Positions 18,709 through 28,668 are shown, numbered from the stretch's first letter. The stretch: DNA of 64,000 nt from Burkholderia sp. GAS332 (GCA_900142905.1 FSRV01000002.1:2914001-2978000); one strand, 5' to 3'. Notes: generated by a model not told the origin, from the sequence alone. Numbers and translations are program-made.

Positions 18709-18987
18709 GAGAAAAGTTTCCTGTGTGACTGGCTGTGAGTCCCGGGCGGTGCGTCTTAACCATGCCGCCGCCATGACAAAATCGTAGAGCCGCAGGCCTG
18801 GCATATGTCGCCGACAAAAATCCCCGCGCAGCAGAACGCGCCTGTAATGAGCGATCAAACTGAGCGTTTTGCATCGATTTGCGATGCGGCCCTTTCGAGC
18901 GCCCCAGATAAAAAGATCGTCCTAGTCACACCGCGCACCGGATGACACAGTGACGGCGTAAGCCTTCAGCCATTCAGGGAGTACGGC
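18709..18987. promoter_or_regulatory. Divergent promoter region of the amine/opine operon and the GNAT gene
   Basis: This 279-base gap separates the two divergent transcription units and must hold both promoters. I find no confident -35/-10 or sigma-54 box. A small inverted repeat, GCATCG-ATTTG-CGATGC (18871-18887), could be an operator. The GNAT end has a good ribosome binding site, GGGAG, before the GTG start. Confidence 0.4.
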
Positions 18988-19908
18988 GTGTCCGATTCGA
19001 TTACCTACAGACGCTTCACCCACGACGACATCGCCGCCGCGCACGCGCTGACGGTCGAGCTCAAATGGCCGCATCGCGCGGACGACTGGAGATTCGTGGC
19101 GCTTCTGGGCGTGGGTTTCGTCGCGGAAGATGCGAGCGGCGTGATCGGTACGGCGTTGTGCTGGAAATTCGGCGCCGACCGGGCCTCGCTCGGAATGGTG
19201 ATCGTGTCCCCCGCGCAGCAAGGGCGCGGCATCGGCAGGAGGTTGATGGATCTGGTGCTGGAAGCACTCGATGGCCGAGTCACGTTTCTGCACGCCACCG
19301 CCGCCGGTCAGCCTTTGTATGAGAAGCTTGGCTTTCGGGCAGTCGGCACGCTCGACCAGCATCAGGGCGCGGCGTTCCAGCCGCCCCTCGTTTCCTTGCC
19401 GCCGGGGGAACGCCTGCGCCCGCTCGGTTCGAGCGATACGGCACGGCTGGTCGAACTGGCGTCACAGGCAAGCGGCCTGGACCGCGGCGAAGTCTTACCC
19501 GCACTATTGAGCGCCGCCGACGGCATCGCGCTCGATCGAGACGGCGAGTTGATCGGCTTCGCCCTGTTTCGCCGCTTCGGGCGCGGCTTTGCGATTGGAC
19601 CGGTCGTCGCGCCCGCCTCGGAGGACTTGAGCCGCGCCAAGGCGTTGATCAGCCACTGGCTGGCGCTCAACGAAGGCGTGTTCGTGCGTATCGACACGCC
19701 GGGCGAGAGCGGGCTGACCGAATGGCTGACGCAGTTGGGGCTGCCGCGCGTGGATACGGTCGTCAAAATGGTTCGGCATGCCACGCCGGTTGATCTCGCG
19801 GGCAGCGGCGGTACAAACGGTACAAGCACCGGTGGCGATACCCGCATCGCCGCCGGCAAGAACGCGCCCTATCTGCAATACGGCATCATCAACCAGGCGA
19901 TCTGCTGA
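18988..19908 (+). CDS. GNAT-family N-acetyltransferase, tandem-domain
   Basis: This 306-residue protein has a clear N-terminal GNAT domain with acetyl-CoA motif SPAQQGRGIGRRLMDLVLEA and ATAAGQPLYEKLGFR, then a second, weaker GNAT-like half (about 150-270). It probably acetylates a small metabolite. GTG at 18988 with GGGAG upstream is the likely start. It is followed after 6 bases by the hydroxyacid reductase, so they form one unit, and lies opposite the amine operon. The last 35 residues are low in complexity (Gly/Thr-rich). Confidence 0.85.
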   Translation: MSDSITYRRFTHDDIAAAHALTVELKWPHRADDWRFVALLGVGFVAEDASGVIGTALCWKFGADRASLGMVIVSPAQQGRGIGRRLMDLVLEALDGRVTFLHATAAGQPLYEKLGFRAVGTLDQHQGAAFQPPLVSLPPGERLRPLGSSDTARLVELASQASGLDRGEVLPALLSAADGIALDRDGELIGFALFRRFGRGFAIGPVVAPASEDLSRAKALISHWLALNEGVFVRIDTPGESGLTEWLTQLGLPRVDTVVKMVRHATPVDLAGSGGTNGTSTGGDTRIAAGKNAPYLQYGIINQAIC

Positions 19909-19914
19909 TCCATC

Positions 19915-20841
19915 ATGGCCTTTCTTTATAAAGCCGACCCGGCGCGCGGCGCGCAATGGGCGAAACGCTTCGCGCAGAAAGCACCCGACCTGCCTTTCCA
20001 CATCTGGCCCGATCTCGGCGACCCGGCCGCGATCCGCTACCTCGCCGCCTGGCAACCGCCCGAAGATCCCACCCGCACCTTCCCCAACCTCGAAGTCGTG
20101 TTCTCCGTCGGTGCGGGCATCGATCAGTTCGATCTGTCGAGCGTCCCGGCGCATGTGCCGGTGGTGCGGATGATCGAACCGGGCATTGTTGAAGGCATGG
20201 TCGAGTACGTCACGCAAGCCGCGCTGACAATTCATCGCGATCTGTTCGACTATGGGCTTCAGCAACAGCAGCAGGACTGGCGTGAACTGCCGCTCAAGCC
20301 GGCCAGCGAACGGCGCATTGGCGTGCTGGGGCTCGGCGTGCTGGGCACCGCGGTGCTGGAGAAGCTGCGGCTATTCGGCTTCGCCTGCGCGGGCTGGAGC
20401 CGTTCGCCGCGTGAAATCGAGGGCGTCGATTGCTATGCAGGCGAAGGCGCCCTGGATCAGTTTCTCGCTCGCACCGACATTCTGATCTGCCTGTTGCCAC
20501 TCACGCCCGCCACACGCGGCCTGCTCAATGCTGAGTTATTCGCCAAGCTGCCGCGCGGCGCGTCGCTGATTCAAACAGGGCGCGGTCCGCATCTGAATCA
20601 GCAAGACCTGCTCGCGGCGCTGGACAGCGGCCAGTTGCACAACGCGATTCTCGACGTCACCGATCCCGAGCCGCTGCCCGCCGGTCATCCGTTGTGGACG
20701 CATCCACGTGTGCGCATCACGCCCCATATCGCCAGCGCAACGCGGCCCGAGAGCGCTGTCGACGTGGTGCTCGAGAATCTGCGCCGCCATCGCGAAGGCC
20801 TGCCGATGCTCGGTCAGGTTGACCGGACCCAGGGATATTGA
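19915..20841 (+). CDS. Glyoxylate/hydroxypyruvate reductase A-like D-2-hydroxyacid dehydrogenase
   Basis: This 308-residue protein reduces 2-oxoacids such as glyoxylate or hydroxypyruvate with NAD(P)H. The nucleotide motif is VLGLGVLGTAVLEKL. The substrate Arg is in QTGRGPHLNQ, the acidic partner in DPEPLPAGHPLW and the catalytic His in ITPHIASATRPES. Length and the HIASATRP pattern fit the GhrA type. It starts 6 bases after the GNAT stop. It might handle a keto acid released from the substrate oxidised by the neighbouring operon; this is inference. Confidence 0.9.
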   Translation: MAFLYKADPARGAQWAKRFAQKAPDLPFHIWPDLGDPAAIRYLAAWQPPEDPTRTFPNLEVVFSVGAGIDQFDLSSVPAHVPVVRMIEPGIVEGMVEYVTQAALTIHRDLFDYGLQQQQQDWRELPLKPASERRIGVLGLGVLGTAVLEKLRLFGFACAGWSRSPREIEGVDCYAGEGALDQFLARTDILICLLPLTPATRGLLNAELFAKLPRGASLIQTGRGPHLNQQDLLAALDSGQLHNAILDVTDPEPLPAGHPLWTHPRVRITPHIASATRPESAVDVVLENLRRHREGLPMLGQVDRTQGY

Positions 20842-21024
20842 ACGCGGTGCTAGCTGGAACGCCCGCCCGACCCGGCTTTTCAGCGTCCGCAGCAGAAAAT
20901 GCTAAGGTCACGCATCAAAACGCGTCGGGCGCGCTTTTCCGGCAATTGTTTAGGTGAGCAGGTGATCGTCGCTGGTCAGTAGTATGGAGCGGTCAACAGC
21001 CCTTTCCCGCGACGAGAACCCATC

Positions 21025-22422
21025 ATGACGATCCATTCGCTCATCGAAGCCGACCGCAAGCATCTGATTCACCCGGTCATCAATTACCGCGCGCACGAAG
21101 CCCGTGGCGTCACCGTCCTCGAGTCGGCCAGCGGCGCGTTCCTGCGCGACGCGGCCGGCAACGAACTGCTCGACGCCTTCTCCGGCCTCTGGTGCGTGAA
21201 TGTGGGCTACGGCCAGCAAAGCATCGTCGATGTCGCCACCGAGCAGATGAAGAAACTGCCCTACGCAACCGGCTATTTTCATTTCGGCTCGGCCCCGGCG
21301 ATCGAATTGGCGCAAAAGCTGGTCGAGGTATCGCCCGCTTCGCTGCAACACGTGTATTTCACGCTCGGCGGCTCCGATGCAGTCGATTCGGCCATTCGTT
21401 TCATCACGCACTACTTCAACGCCACCGGGCGGCCCTCGAAGAAACATATCATCGCGCTGCAACGCGGCTACCACGGCTCGTCGACCATGGGCGCGGGGCT
21501 CACCGCCTTGCCCGCGTTTCACCGCAATTTCGATCTGCCGCTGCCGAACCAGCATCATCTGCCGTCGCCGTATGCGTACCGCAACGATTTCGCCGACGAC
21601 GCCGCCTTGATCGCCGCCTCGGTGGCCGCGCTCGAAGCGAAGGTGGCCGAACTCGGTGCGGACAATGTCGCGGCCTTCTTCTGCGAACCGATTCAGGGCT
21701 CGGGCGGCGTGATCGTGCCGCCGGTCGGCTGGTTGAAAGCGATGCGCGAAAGCTGCCGCAAGCTCGGCATTCTGTTCGTCGCCGACGAAGTCATCACCGG
21801 TTTCGGCCGCACGGGTCCGCTGTTCGCGTGCCAGGGCGAAAACGTCGAACCGGATCTGATGACGGTGGCAAAGGGCTTGACCGCCGGCTATGCGCCGATG
21901 GGCGCCGTGCTGATGTCTGACGAAATCTATCAGGGCATTGCCGATGGCGACGCCGAAGCAGTCGTCGGCCACGGCCATACGTATTCGGCGCACCCGGTCA
22001 GCGCGGCGATCGGTCTCGAAGTGCTGCGCCTGTATCACGAAGGCGGCCTGCTCGCGAACGGCGTCGCACAGGGCCCGCGTTTCGCCCGCGGCCTCGACGC
22101 GCTGCTCGCGCATCCGCTCGTGGGCGACTCGCGGCATCGTGGCCTGCTCGGCGCGCTCGAACTGGTCTCGGACAAAGACAGCAAGGCTGGCTTCGATCCC
22201 GCGCTGAAACTGTCCGAACGGATCGCCGCCGCCGCGTATGACAACCGTCTGATTTTCCGCGCGTTCGGCGATAACATTCTCGGCTTTGCGCCCGCGCTTT
22301 CGTACACGGAGGCGGAGTTCGATCTGATGTTCGAACGCCTCGAAAAAACCCTCGACGACGTTCTCGCGCAGGCCGATGTTCGAGCCGCGCTGAAGGTCAA
22401 AATTCATGCCACTGCGTGCTAG
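21025..22422 (+). CDS. Class III PLP-dependent aminotransferase, putrescine/beta-alanine:pyruvate type
   Basis: This 465-residue omega-aminotransferase moves an amino group from a terminal amine (putrescine, beta-alanine, taurine and the like) to pyruvate or 2-oxoglutarate. The PLP lysine is K283 in TVAKGLTAGYAPMGAV; other family marks are YHGSSTMGAGLTA, EPIQGSGGVIVPP and the DEVITGFGRTG loop. It is close to the SpuC-type group annotated as aspartate aminotransferase family protein. A 183-base gap precedes it, so it may have its own promoter. The Lrp regulator follows 53 bases later and probably controls it. Confidence 0.92.
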   Translation: MTIHSLIEADRKHLIHPVINYRAHEARGVTVLESASGAFLRDAAGNELLDAFSGLWCVNVGYGQQSIVDVATEQMKKLPYATGYFHFGSAPAIELAQKLVEVSPASLQHVYFTLGGSDAVDSAIRFITHYFNATGRPSKKHIIALQRGYHGSSTMGAGLTALPAFHRNFDLPLPNQHHLPSPYAYRNDFADDAALIAASVAALEAKVAELGADNVAAFFCEPIQGSGGVIVPPVGWLKAMRESCRKLGILFVADEVITGFGRTGPLFACQGENVEPDLMTVAKGLTAGYAPMGAVLMSDEIYQGIADGDAEAVVGHGHTYSAHPVSAAIGLEVLRLYHEGGLLANGVAQGPRFARGLDALLAHPLVGDSRHRGLLGALELVSDKDSKAGFDPALKLSERIAAAAYDNRLIFRAFGDNILGFAPALSYTEAEFDLMFERLEKTLDDVLAQADVRAALKVKIHATAC

Positions 22423-22475
22423 AGTAGAGGGGCCTTTAAGACCCTTTCACCCATCGCCGGAGCGACAACGTTACG

Positions 22476-22973
22476 ATGAGCAGCGACTGTAAGCTGGACC
22501 GGATTGACCTGCGCATACTTTCACAGTTGCAGAAGAAAGGCCGCATAACCAACGTCGAGCTTGCCGACGCGGTCGGCCTTTCGCCCAGTCCTTGCCTGAT
22601 CCGCGTCAAGCGTCTGGAGAAAGCCGGCTACATCATCGGCTACGGCGCGCAGATCCAGCTCGAAAAGCTCGGCGACGTGCAGATCGTCTTCACGGAAGTC
22701 ACGCTCGCCGATCATCGGCGGGAAGACTTCATCAAGTTCGTGAATGCGATCAAAGATGTCGACGAGATCGTCGAGTGCCATCTGGCGAGCGGCGGCTATG
22801 ACTATCTGCTGAAGTTCGTCACGCGTAGCGTGAGCCACTATCAGAGCATCGTCGAGGGTCTGCTGGAGCGCGATATCGGCATCGAGAAGTATTTCAGCTA
22901 CGTGATCATCAAGTCACCGTTCGTGAAGAGCCACTATCCGCTCGAGACCTTGTTCTCGCAGAATCACCACTAG
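22476..22973 (+). CDS. Lrp/AsnC-family transcriptional regulator
   Basis: This 165-residue protein has the N-terminal winged helix-turn-helix (LDRIDLRILSQLQKKGRITN to LSPSPCLIRVKRLEKAG) and the C-terminal RAM ligand domain with VECHLASGGYDYLLKF. Such proteins sense amino acids and often control an adjacent catabolic gene; the class III aminotransferase upstream is the likely target. The C-terminal tail after YVIIKSPFVK is a little longer than in Lrp. It is convergent with lptD2, 37 bases away. Confidence 0.92.
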   Translation: MSSDCKLDRIDLRILSQLQKKGRITNVELADAVGLSPSPCLIRVKRLEKAGYIIGYGAQIQLEKLGDVQIVFTEVTLADHRREDFIKFVNAIKDVDEIVECHLASGGYDYLLKFVTRSVSHYQSIVEGLLERDIGIEKYFSYVIIKSPFVKSHYPLETLFSQNHH

Positions 22974-23010
22974 TACATCAACCCGGCACGGACGCCCGTG
23001 CCAACGCCCG

Positions 23011-25347
23011 TTAGGGATAATCGCTGAAGCGGGATACCGGTTCGCTTTCCGTGCTCGCCGGTGTATAACCCGGCACATTCGCGCGAAACTGATTGAGCAA
23101 GCCGTTGTCGACCTGCGAAAAACCTTTGAGCTGGAGTTGCATCAGCACACGCGTGCCGGTGCTGGGCGTGGTGGTCGAGGTGGCGTTGGTGTATTTCTCG
23201 AACGCCACGCCAAGCGACCAGCAATCCGCATCGTACTGAAGACCCAGCAAGCCGGCGATCAACCGATGCGCGCTCATGTCGTAATTGACCCGCGCGACAC
23301 TGACAACATTGTGCAAGAGCGGCCATTGCTCGGACACGATGAACTGGTTGACCGGTTGATAGTCGAGCGTGCTGTTGGCGCGCGTGTAGCGATACGCGAC
23401 ATTCAACACCTGCCGTGAGGCCGGCGACCAGCCAAAACCGATCTCCGCATTCGAGAGATAGTCGTTGGCCTGACTGTACTCCACGGCCTGTTCCGCTGAA
23501 AAACCCGGACCCAGCTTGTACGACGCGCCGCCAATCACACTTGTGCGCGCAACGGTGCCAATGGGATCGCCGACGTTGAGAGTCACCTGTGGTGTGCGAA
23601 AGTCGTACTGCTCCGCAAGGACGAAACGGGCCCGTTCATCACCGCTCGAAGGATCGATGAAGCGCGTCGTCAGGGCCGCCGTGAGACGGCTGGCATCGGA
23701 CACCCGGTCATTGCCGACGAAGCTGTTAGGCATGAACAGTTCCGCCAACCCGAAATCGGCCGTCGCCGTATCGAACAACGGCGCGAACGACTGGTTGCGG
23801 TAAGGCGTGTACACGTAGAACAACCGGGGTTCGAGCGTCTGGATATACGATTGTCCGAAGAGCCGCACGCTTCGTTCGAAACGCATGCCCGAATCGAGGC
23901 TGAAAGTCGGCACGTTGACGTCGAACGTCTTCGGCTGCCCGGCAGGCGCATCTGATCCGATCGTCGTCAAGTCGTACGCAGCGAAATGCCATGCGAGCTT
24001 CGGCGTGATGAACCAGCCGGGGCGCTCGATCGGATAGCTGACGTAAGGATTAAAAACGAAGCGGCTGCCTTGCGTCGCATCGGTCGAGGAAATCGTGAAG
24101 CGTGTCGCATCCGCTTCGGCACCGAAGTCGAAGCCTCCCACGTTGTAACGCGCGTAATGAACATTGACCTGCGGTTCGCGGTTATAGGTCGAGTCGCTTG
24201 TAAAAGCTTGCCAACGTTGCTCGCGAGCCAGCACGCTCCACGGTCCGTTTGTGTAAGTCAGACCCGCTTCCTGCTGATACAGCGTGGTGGAACCCGTCGG
24301 AAACGCGACACCCGATGCAAGGTCGGTCACCACCGTCGAGTCCGACACCCGGTTGTAGTTCACGTAGGCGCCAAAGCCCGAGCCGATTTTCCAGGTCTGA
24401 TTCAGCGCAATCGAATAACGGTCGGTTTTGGTGATCTCATCGTGCGGCAGCCACGCGACCGAGATCGTCCCCGAATCGTTCGGCTGCAGGTAGCGGTAGT
24501 CTGCCGTCAACATCTCGCCTCGTTTCGACATGATGCGAGGCGTCAAGGTGAGATCGTAGTTCGGCGCGAGGTTGAAGTAGTAGGGCATCTCGACGTCGAC
24601 ACCGTTGGTCGAACTGATCGAGAACGTAGGCGGCAGAAAACCGCTGTGCCGCGCGCCGGACAACGGAAACGATAACCACGGACTCGCCAGCAACGGCACA
24701 CCCTGGAAAAACAGCACTCCGTTGTGCGCGATCCCTTCGTCGTTGCCGGTATCCATGTCGAACTCGGAGGCCTTGAGATACCACGCGGGGTCCGACTCGC
24801 ATTGGCAAGTGCTATACGTACCGTGATGAACGACCGTGCGCTCGTTGTCGATCAGATCCGCGCGCTGAGCGCTACCCCACCCGCCCGTCAGATGAAAACG
24901 GTACTTGGGCACGCTGATAGTGCCTTCATTCGCTTCGACGTAAAAATGCGCGTCCGGGCCATTGAACACATTACCGTCGTTGACCAGTTGCACCTGCCCA
25001 TACGCATCTGCCTTATCGGTATCGACGTCGTAATGCAGCGCATCGCCCTTGACGATTGACGCGTAACGCCGCAATTGCGCGTGTCCCTTCAGCGAAACGT
25101 CCGTGCCGGTCGTGGCGGTCAGCGAATCAGCGATAGCCGAAGTAACGGGCTTGTCGCCCACCCGTAAGGGATGTTCCGTCAGTTGCGGATCAAGCCGCAG
25201 GCCCCAGACGCCGTCGAGCGGTTCCGGAATCGCGGATGTGCCGACCAGTTGTGCATAGCCGGCAAGCGGCACGCATCCGGCCGCACCGAGCACGAACGAA
25301 ACGAGAGGCCTTAAGCGTAGGCGTCGAAATGCATCACGTAGTATCAA
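23011..25347 (-). CDS. lptD: LPS-assembly protein LptD, probable second copy
   Basis: LptD inserts lipopolysaccharide into the outer leaflet with LptE. The 778-residue protein has a signal peptide (cleavage near PLAGYAQ), a beta-jellyroll OstA domain (about 90-210) and a large beta-barrel. Cys residues are in STCQCESDP and YDADCWSLGVAF, consistent with the conserved C-terminal Cys needed for LptD disulfides. The start is TTG at 25345-25347; I find no ATG in frame and no clear ribosome binding site, so the start is uncertain. In Burkholderia the housekeeping lptD sits with surA and pdxA; this one instead neighbours a bamA gene, so it is probably a paralogue. Confidence 0.88.
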   Translation of the reverse strand: MILRDAFRRLRLRPLVSFVLGAAGCVPLAGYAQLVGTSAIPEPLDGVWGLRLDPQLTEHPLRVGDKPVTSAIADSLTATTGTDVSLKGHAQLRRYASIVKGDALHYDVDTDKADAYGQVQLVNDGNVFNGPDAHFYVEANEGTISVPKYRFHLTGGWGSAQRADLIDNERTVVHHGTYSTCQCESDPAWYLKASEFDMDTGNDEGIAHNGVLFFQGVPLLASPWLSFPLSGARHSGFLPPTFSISSTNGVDVEMPYYFNLAPNYDLTLTPRIMSKRGEMLTADYRYLQPNDSGTISVAWLPHDEITKTDRYSIALNQTWKIGSGFGAYVNYNRVSDSTVVTDLASGVAFPTGSTTLYQQEAGLTYTNGPWSVLAREQRWQAFTSDSTYNREPQVNVHYARYNVGGFDFGAEADATRFTISSTDATQGSRFVFNPYVSYPIERPGWFITPKLAWHFAAYDLTTIGSDAPAGQPKTFDVNVPTFSLDSGMRFERSVRLFGQSYIQTLEPRLFYVYTPYRNQSFAPLFDTATADFGLAELFMPNSFVGNDRVSDASRLTAALTTRFIDPSSGDERARFVLAEQYDFRTPQVTLNVGDPIGTVARTSVIGGASYKLGPGFSAEQAVEYSQANDYLSNAEIGFGWSPASRQVLNVAYRYTRANSTLDYQPVNQFIVSEQWPLLHNVVSVARVNYDMSAHRLIAGLLGLQYDADCWSLGVAFEKYTNATSTTTPSTGTRVLMQLQLKGFSQVDNGLLNQFRANVPGYTPASTESEPVSRFSDYP

Positions 25348-25439
25348 AACAGGTAAGAATCGGAAAGGATGACAGACGCGTCGAGGCGAACGTAAGCCCG
25401 GACTTGCGTCAGGATGAACAGCGGCGAGTGCGCGCGGCG

Positions 25440-25838
25440 CTATTGAAGCGTGACGTCGTGAGAGCGGGAATCCGCCACACCTGCCGCACCCGCTGCGCCA
25501 CCCAGCGCCTGCAGCAGATGCGGGATCTGCTCTGCTGGCAAAGAAAACGATAACCCCGCGCTAGCGGACAAACGGAACCGGATCACGACCATTCCCATGC
25601 CGTTCAGTCTGCCGACTTCCCAGCCTTGGCAGTGCAGCGCGAAGCCCATCTCCTGATTGTTATGAATCACGCGATCGGCGTGCTCGATTGCATTCGGGAG
25701 CGCCACCAGCAGGTCATTGAGCACCGAACGGTGAAGCGCCGCCGTGGGTTGATTGCCGTGTATCAGCAAATATTGACCGTCCGCCGTCAACTGCATATCG
25801 GTGATCGAATTCAGCCAGAAAGGTGACGGATCAGACAC
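25440..25838 (-). CDS. Conserved-looking protein of unknown function upstream of lptD
   Basis: I do not recognise this 132-residue protein. It starts with GTG at 25836-25838 preceded by a good GGAGG site, and begins MSDPSPFWLNSITDM. It has no signal peptide or membrane segment. The central part (QEMGFALHCQGWEVGRLNG, then MGMVVIRFRLS) looks folded; the C-terminus is Ala/Gly-rich. It is 92 bases upstream of lptD on the same strand and overlaps the preceding small ORF by 8 bases, so the three may be co-transcribed. Confidence 0.65.
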   Translation of the reverse strand: MSDPSPFWLNSITDMQLTADGQYLLIHGNQPTAALHRSVLNDLLVALPNAIEHADRVIHNNQEMGFALHCQGWEVGRLNGMGMVVIRFRLSASAGLSFSLPAEQIPHLLQALGGAAGAAGVADSRSHDVTLQ

Positions 25839-26022
25839 GGCGTGCCCCCTCCTGCGTGCCTGCGAGGCGGCTTACCGCCCTGCCCGGCTTGGCGCTCACC
25901 GTGCTGCCTGACACATCACGCAGCGTACGCATCGACGCCATCGCCAGACGTAATGAAAAGATCGGCGATGAGCTAACGCGTAAGACAGCCGAAAGAACCG
26001 CCGGCGAAAGAAATTCGATCAT
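25831..26022 (-). CDS. Small ORF, 63 aa, unknown
   Basis: A 63-residue reading frame beginning MIEFLSPAVLSAVLRVSSSP has a good ribosome binding site (GGAG 8 bases before ATG) and an 8-base overlap with the next gene, which favours translation. The composition is Ser/Ala/Arg-rich with no recognisable domain. It could be a leader peptide or simply the upstream end of the operon transcript. Confidence 0.4.
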   Translation of the reverse strand: MIEFLSPAVLSAVLRVSSSPIFSLRLAMASMRTLRDVSGSTVSAKPGRAVSRLAGTQEGARRV

Positions 26023-26358
26023 GATCAGTTCTCCAAATGGTGCTACGGAGGTAGCGGAAGTTGACCATTTGACGATATCAGCGCAAGCACGGCGCCAGGT
26101 TACGCGCGCACTACGCTGCCTTCAGATCTGTAACGCATTATTTCGACGCTCGACCCGTCATCCGCGCCAGACCGAGCAACTGGCGCGTCGCGTACGTTAG
26201 CCCCCTAATGGGCGGAAAGTTTTCAGTAGCAGATAGCGGGGAAACACGCTCCTATACTTCGCGCTTTCCAGAGCCATTGAACGTCGTTTCGAATGCATCG
26301 CTCGCTGTCGAGCGTTCTTGTTTGCGCTTCGCGCGCTGCATCAGGACAGAACCCCAAG
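26023..26358. promoter_or_regulatory. Divergent promoter region between the lptD and bamA units
   Basis: This 336-base gap must hold promoters for both directions. A TATACT hexamer at about 26258 could be the -10 element of bamA, but I see no convincing -35. No repeats or other structure stand out. Confidence 0.35.
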
Positions 26359-28668
26359 ATGAATCTTCAAGCTTTAACGAGCCGTATCGCGGGCGCGCTC
26401 TCGCTCGCCGGCATGACGCTGACAGCCGGGTCGGCCCACGCGGCACAGCCGTTCGTCGTGCAAGACATCCGGATCGAGGGACTCAAACGCATTGAACCCA
26501 GCACCCTGTTTTCCTACCTTCCTATCAAACAAGGTGGCATGTTTAACGACGACAAGGCTTCGAAAGCTATTCGCGCGCTCTACGCCACGGGCTTCTTCAC
26601 TGACGTCAAGATCTCGACGGAAGGCAACGTCGTCATCGTTCAGGTTCAGGAACGTCCGGCGGTGGGCACGATCGACTTCGCCGGTATTCACGAGTTCGAC
26701 AAGGACAACCTGACCAAGGCGCTGAATTCGGTCGGGCTATCGCAAGGCCGCTATTACGACAAGGCGCTGGTCGACAAAGCCGAGCAGGAATTGAAACGCC
26801 AGTACCTGACGCGCGGATACTACGCCGCCGAAGTCACCACCACGATCACACCGATCGACCGCAACCGGGTAGCGGTGCTGTTCTCGGTCACGGAGGGCCC
26901 GAGCGCGAAGATCCGCCAGATCAACTTCATCGGCAACCGCGTATTCAGCACGGACACGTTACGCGACGAAATGGAGATGTCCACGCCGAACTGGTTCTCG
27001 TGGTACACGAAGAACGACCTGTATGCGAAAGACAAGCTGACCGGGGACCTGGAGCACATTCGCTCGTACTACCTGAACCGGGGCTATCTGGAGTTCAACA
27101 TCGAGTCGACCCAGGTATCGCTTACGCCAGATAAGAAGGAGATGTACCTGACGGTCACGCTGCATGAAGGCGAGCCGTACACGATTTCGTCGATCAAGCT
27201 CGCAGGCAACCTGCTCGATCGCGAGGCTGAACTAGCACAGCTGATCAAAATCAAACCTGGCGAGCGTTTCTCCGCTGAAAAGCTGCAGGCCACCACTAAA
27301 GCCATCGTCGACAAACTGGGCGAGTATGGCTATGCATTCGCCACTGTCAACGCGCAGCCGCAGATCGATCAGGAACATCACACGGTGGACGTGACGCTGC
27401 AAGTGGACCCGAGCCGCCGCGTGTACGTGCGTCACATCAATGTGGTCGGCAACACGCGCACGCGTGATGAAGTAGTGCGCCGCGAAATGCGGCAGCTTGA
27501 AAGCTCGTGGTTCGATTCGAACCGCCTCGCGCTGTCGAAAGACCGAGTCAACCGTCTCGGCTACTTTACCGATGTCGACGTCACTACGGTGCCGGTAGAA
27601 GGTTCGCCCGATCAGGTCGACGTGGACGTCAAGGTGACCGAAAAGCCGACCGGCGCGATTACGCTGGGCGCGGGCTTCTCGTCGACCGACAAGGTGGTGC
27701 TCTCCGCAGGCGTGTCGCAGGACAACGTGTTCGGCTCGGGCACCAGCCTTGCCTTGAACGTGAACACCGCGAAGACCTACCGCACGCTGACGGTCACGCA
27801 AACCGATCCCTACTTCACGGTGGACGGCATCAAGCGGATCACCGACGTCTACTACCGCACCACCTATCCGCTTTACAACTTTAACGACGCGAGCTTCCGG
27901 ATTATCACGGTCGGCGCGGATCTGAAATTCGGCATTCCGTTCTCCGAAGCCGACACCGTCTATTTCGGCGTCGGTCTGGAACAGAACCGGCTGGATATCG
28001 ATTCCTCCACGCCTCAAAGCTATAAGGACTACGTGGCCGAATTCGGCCACGTAGTCAACAACGTACCCCTCACAGTAGGCTGGGCCCGCGATGATCGCGA
28101 CAGCGCATTGGTGCCTAGCCGGGGTTATTACCTGCAAAGCAATGGCGAGGTGGGCACGCCGCTTGGCGGCACCGAGTACTACAAGGCGGACGTTCAGGCG
28201 CAGTATTACTATTCGTTCGCGCGCGGCTTCATTCTCGGCCTGAATCTTCAAGGCGGCTACGGCAATGGCTTTGCCGGAAAAGCGTATCCCATCTTCAAGA
28301 ATTACTACGCGGGGGGGATCGGCTCGGTACGCGGCTACGAAGCGGGTTCGCTCGGACCGACCGACCAGACGACCGGCGACCCGATCGGCGGCTCGCGCAT
28401 GGTGGTGGCCAATGTCGAGATGACGGTCCCGCTGCCGGGCACCGGCTGGGACCGGACGCTGCGGGTCTTCACCTTCATGGATGCGGGCAACGTCTGGGGC
28501 AACGAAGGCAACAGCACAGGCGCCAACGGATTGCGGTACAGCTACGGCGCGGGTCTCGAGTGGATCTCGCCGATCGGTCCACTCAAGCTGTCGCTGGGAT
28601 TCCCGGTGGTCAGACACGCCACCGACAAGTACCAGGTATTCCAGTTTCAGATCGGCACGTCGTTCTGA
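26359..28668 (+). CDS. bamA: Outer-membrane assembly factor BamA, probable second copy
   Basis: BamA (Omp85) folds and inserts beta-barrel proteins into the outer membrane. The 769-residue protein has a signal peptide ending at GSAHAAQP, five POTRA domains (about 30-425) and a C-terminal Omp85 barrel. The lid-loop motif VRGYEAGSLGP and the terminal Phe (FQFQIGTSF) are present. I chose ATG at 26359 because the signal peptide then begins at once; an upstream in-frame ATG (26293) would add 22 residues. The usual neighbours of housekeeping bamA (rseP, skp, lpxD) are missing, so this is probably a paralogue with its own clients. Confidence 0.92.
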   Translation: MNLQALTSRIAGALSLAGMTLTAGSAHAAQPFVVQDIRIEGLKRIEPSTLFSYLPIKQGGMFNDDKASKAIRALYATGFFTDVKISTEGNVVIVQVQERPAVGTIDFAGIHEFDKDNLTKALNSVGLSQGRYYDKALVDKAEQELKRQYLTRGYYAAEVTTTITPIDRNRVAVLFSVTEGPSAKIRQINFIGNRVFSTDTLRDEMEMSTPNWFSWYTKNDLYAKDKLTGDLEHIRSYYLNRGYLEFNIESTQVSLTPDKKEMYLTVTLHEGEPYTISSIKLAGNLLDREAELAQLIKIKPGERFSAEKLQATTKAIVDKLGEYGYAFATVNAQPQIDQEHHTVDVTLQVDPSRRVYVRHINVVGNTRTRDEVVRREMRQLESSWFDSNRLALSKDRVNRLGYFTDVDVTTVPVEGSPDQVDVDVKVTEKPTGAITLGAGFSSTDKVVLSAGVSQDNVFGSGTSLALNVNTAKTYRTLTVTQTDPYFTVDGIKRITDVYYRTTYPLYNFNDASFRIITVGADLKFGIPFSEADTVYFGVGLEQNRLDIDSSTPQSYKDYVAEFGHVVNNVPLTVGWARDDRDSALVPSRGYYLQSNGEVGTPLGGTEYYKADVQAQYYYSFARGFILGLNLQGGYGNGFAGKAYPIFKNYYAGGIGSVRGYEAGSLGPTDQTTGDPIGGSRMVVANVEMTVPLPGTGWDRTLRVFTFMDAGNVWGNEGNSTGANGLRYSYGAGLEWISPIGPLKLSLGFPVVRHATDKYQVFQFQIGTSF

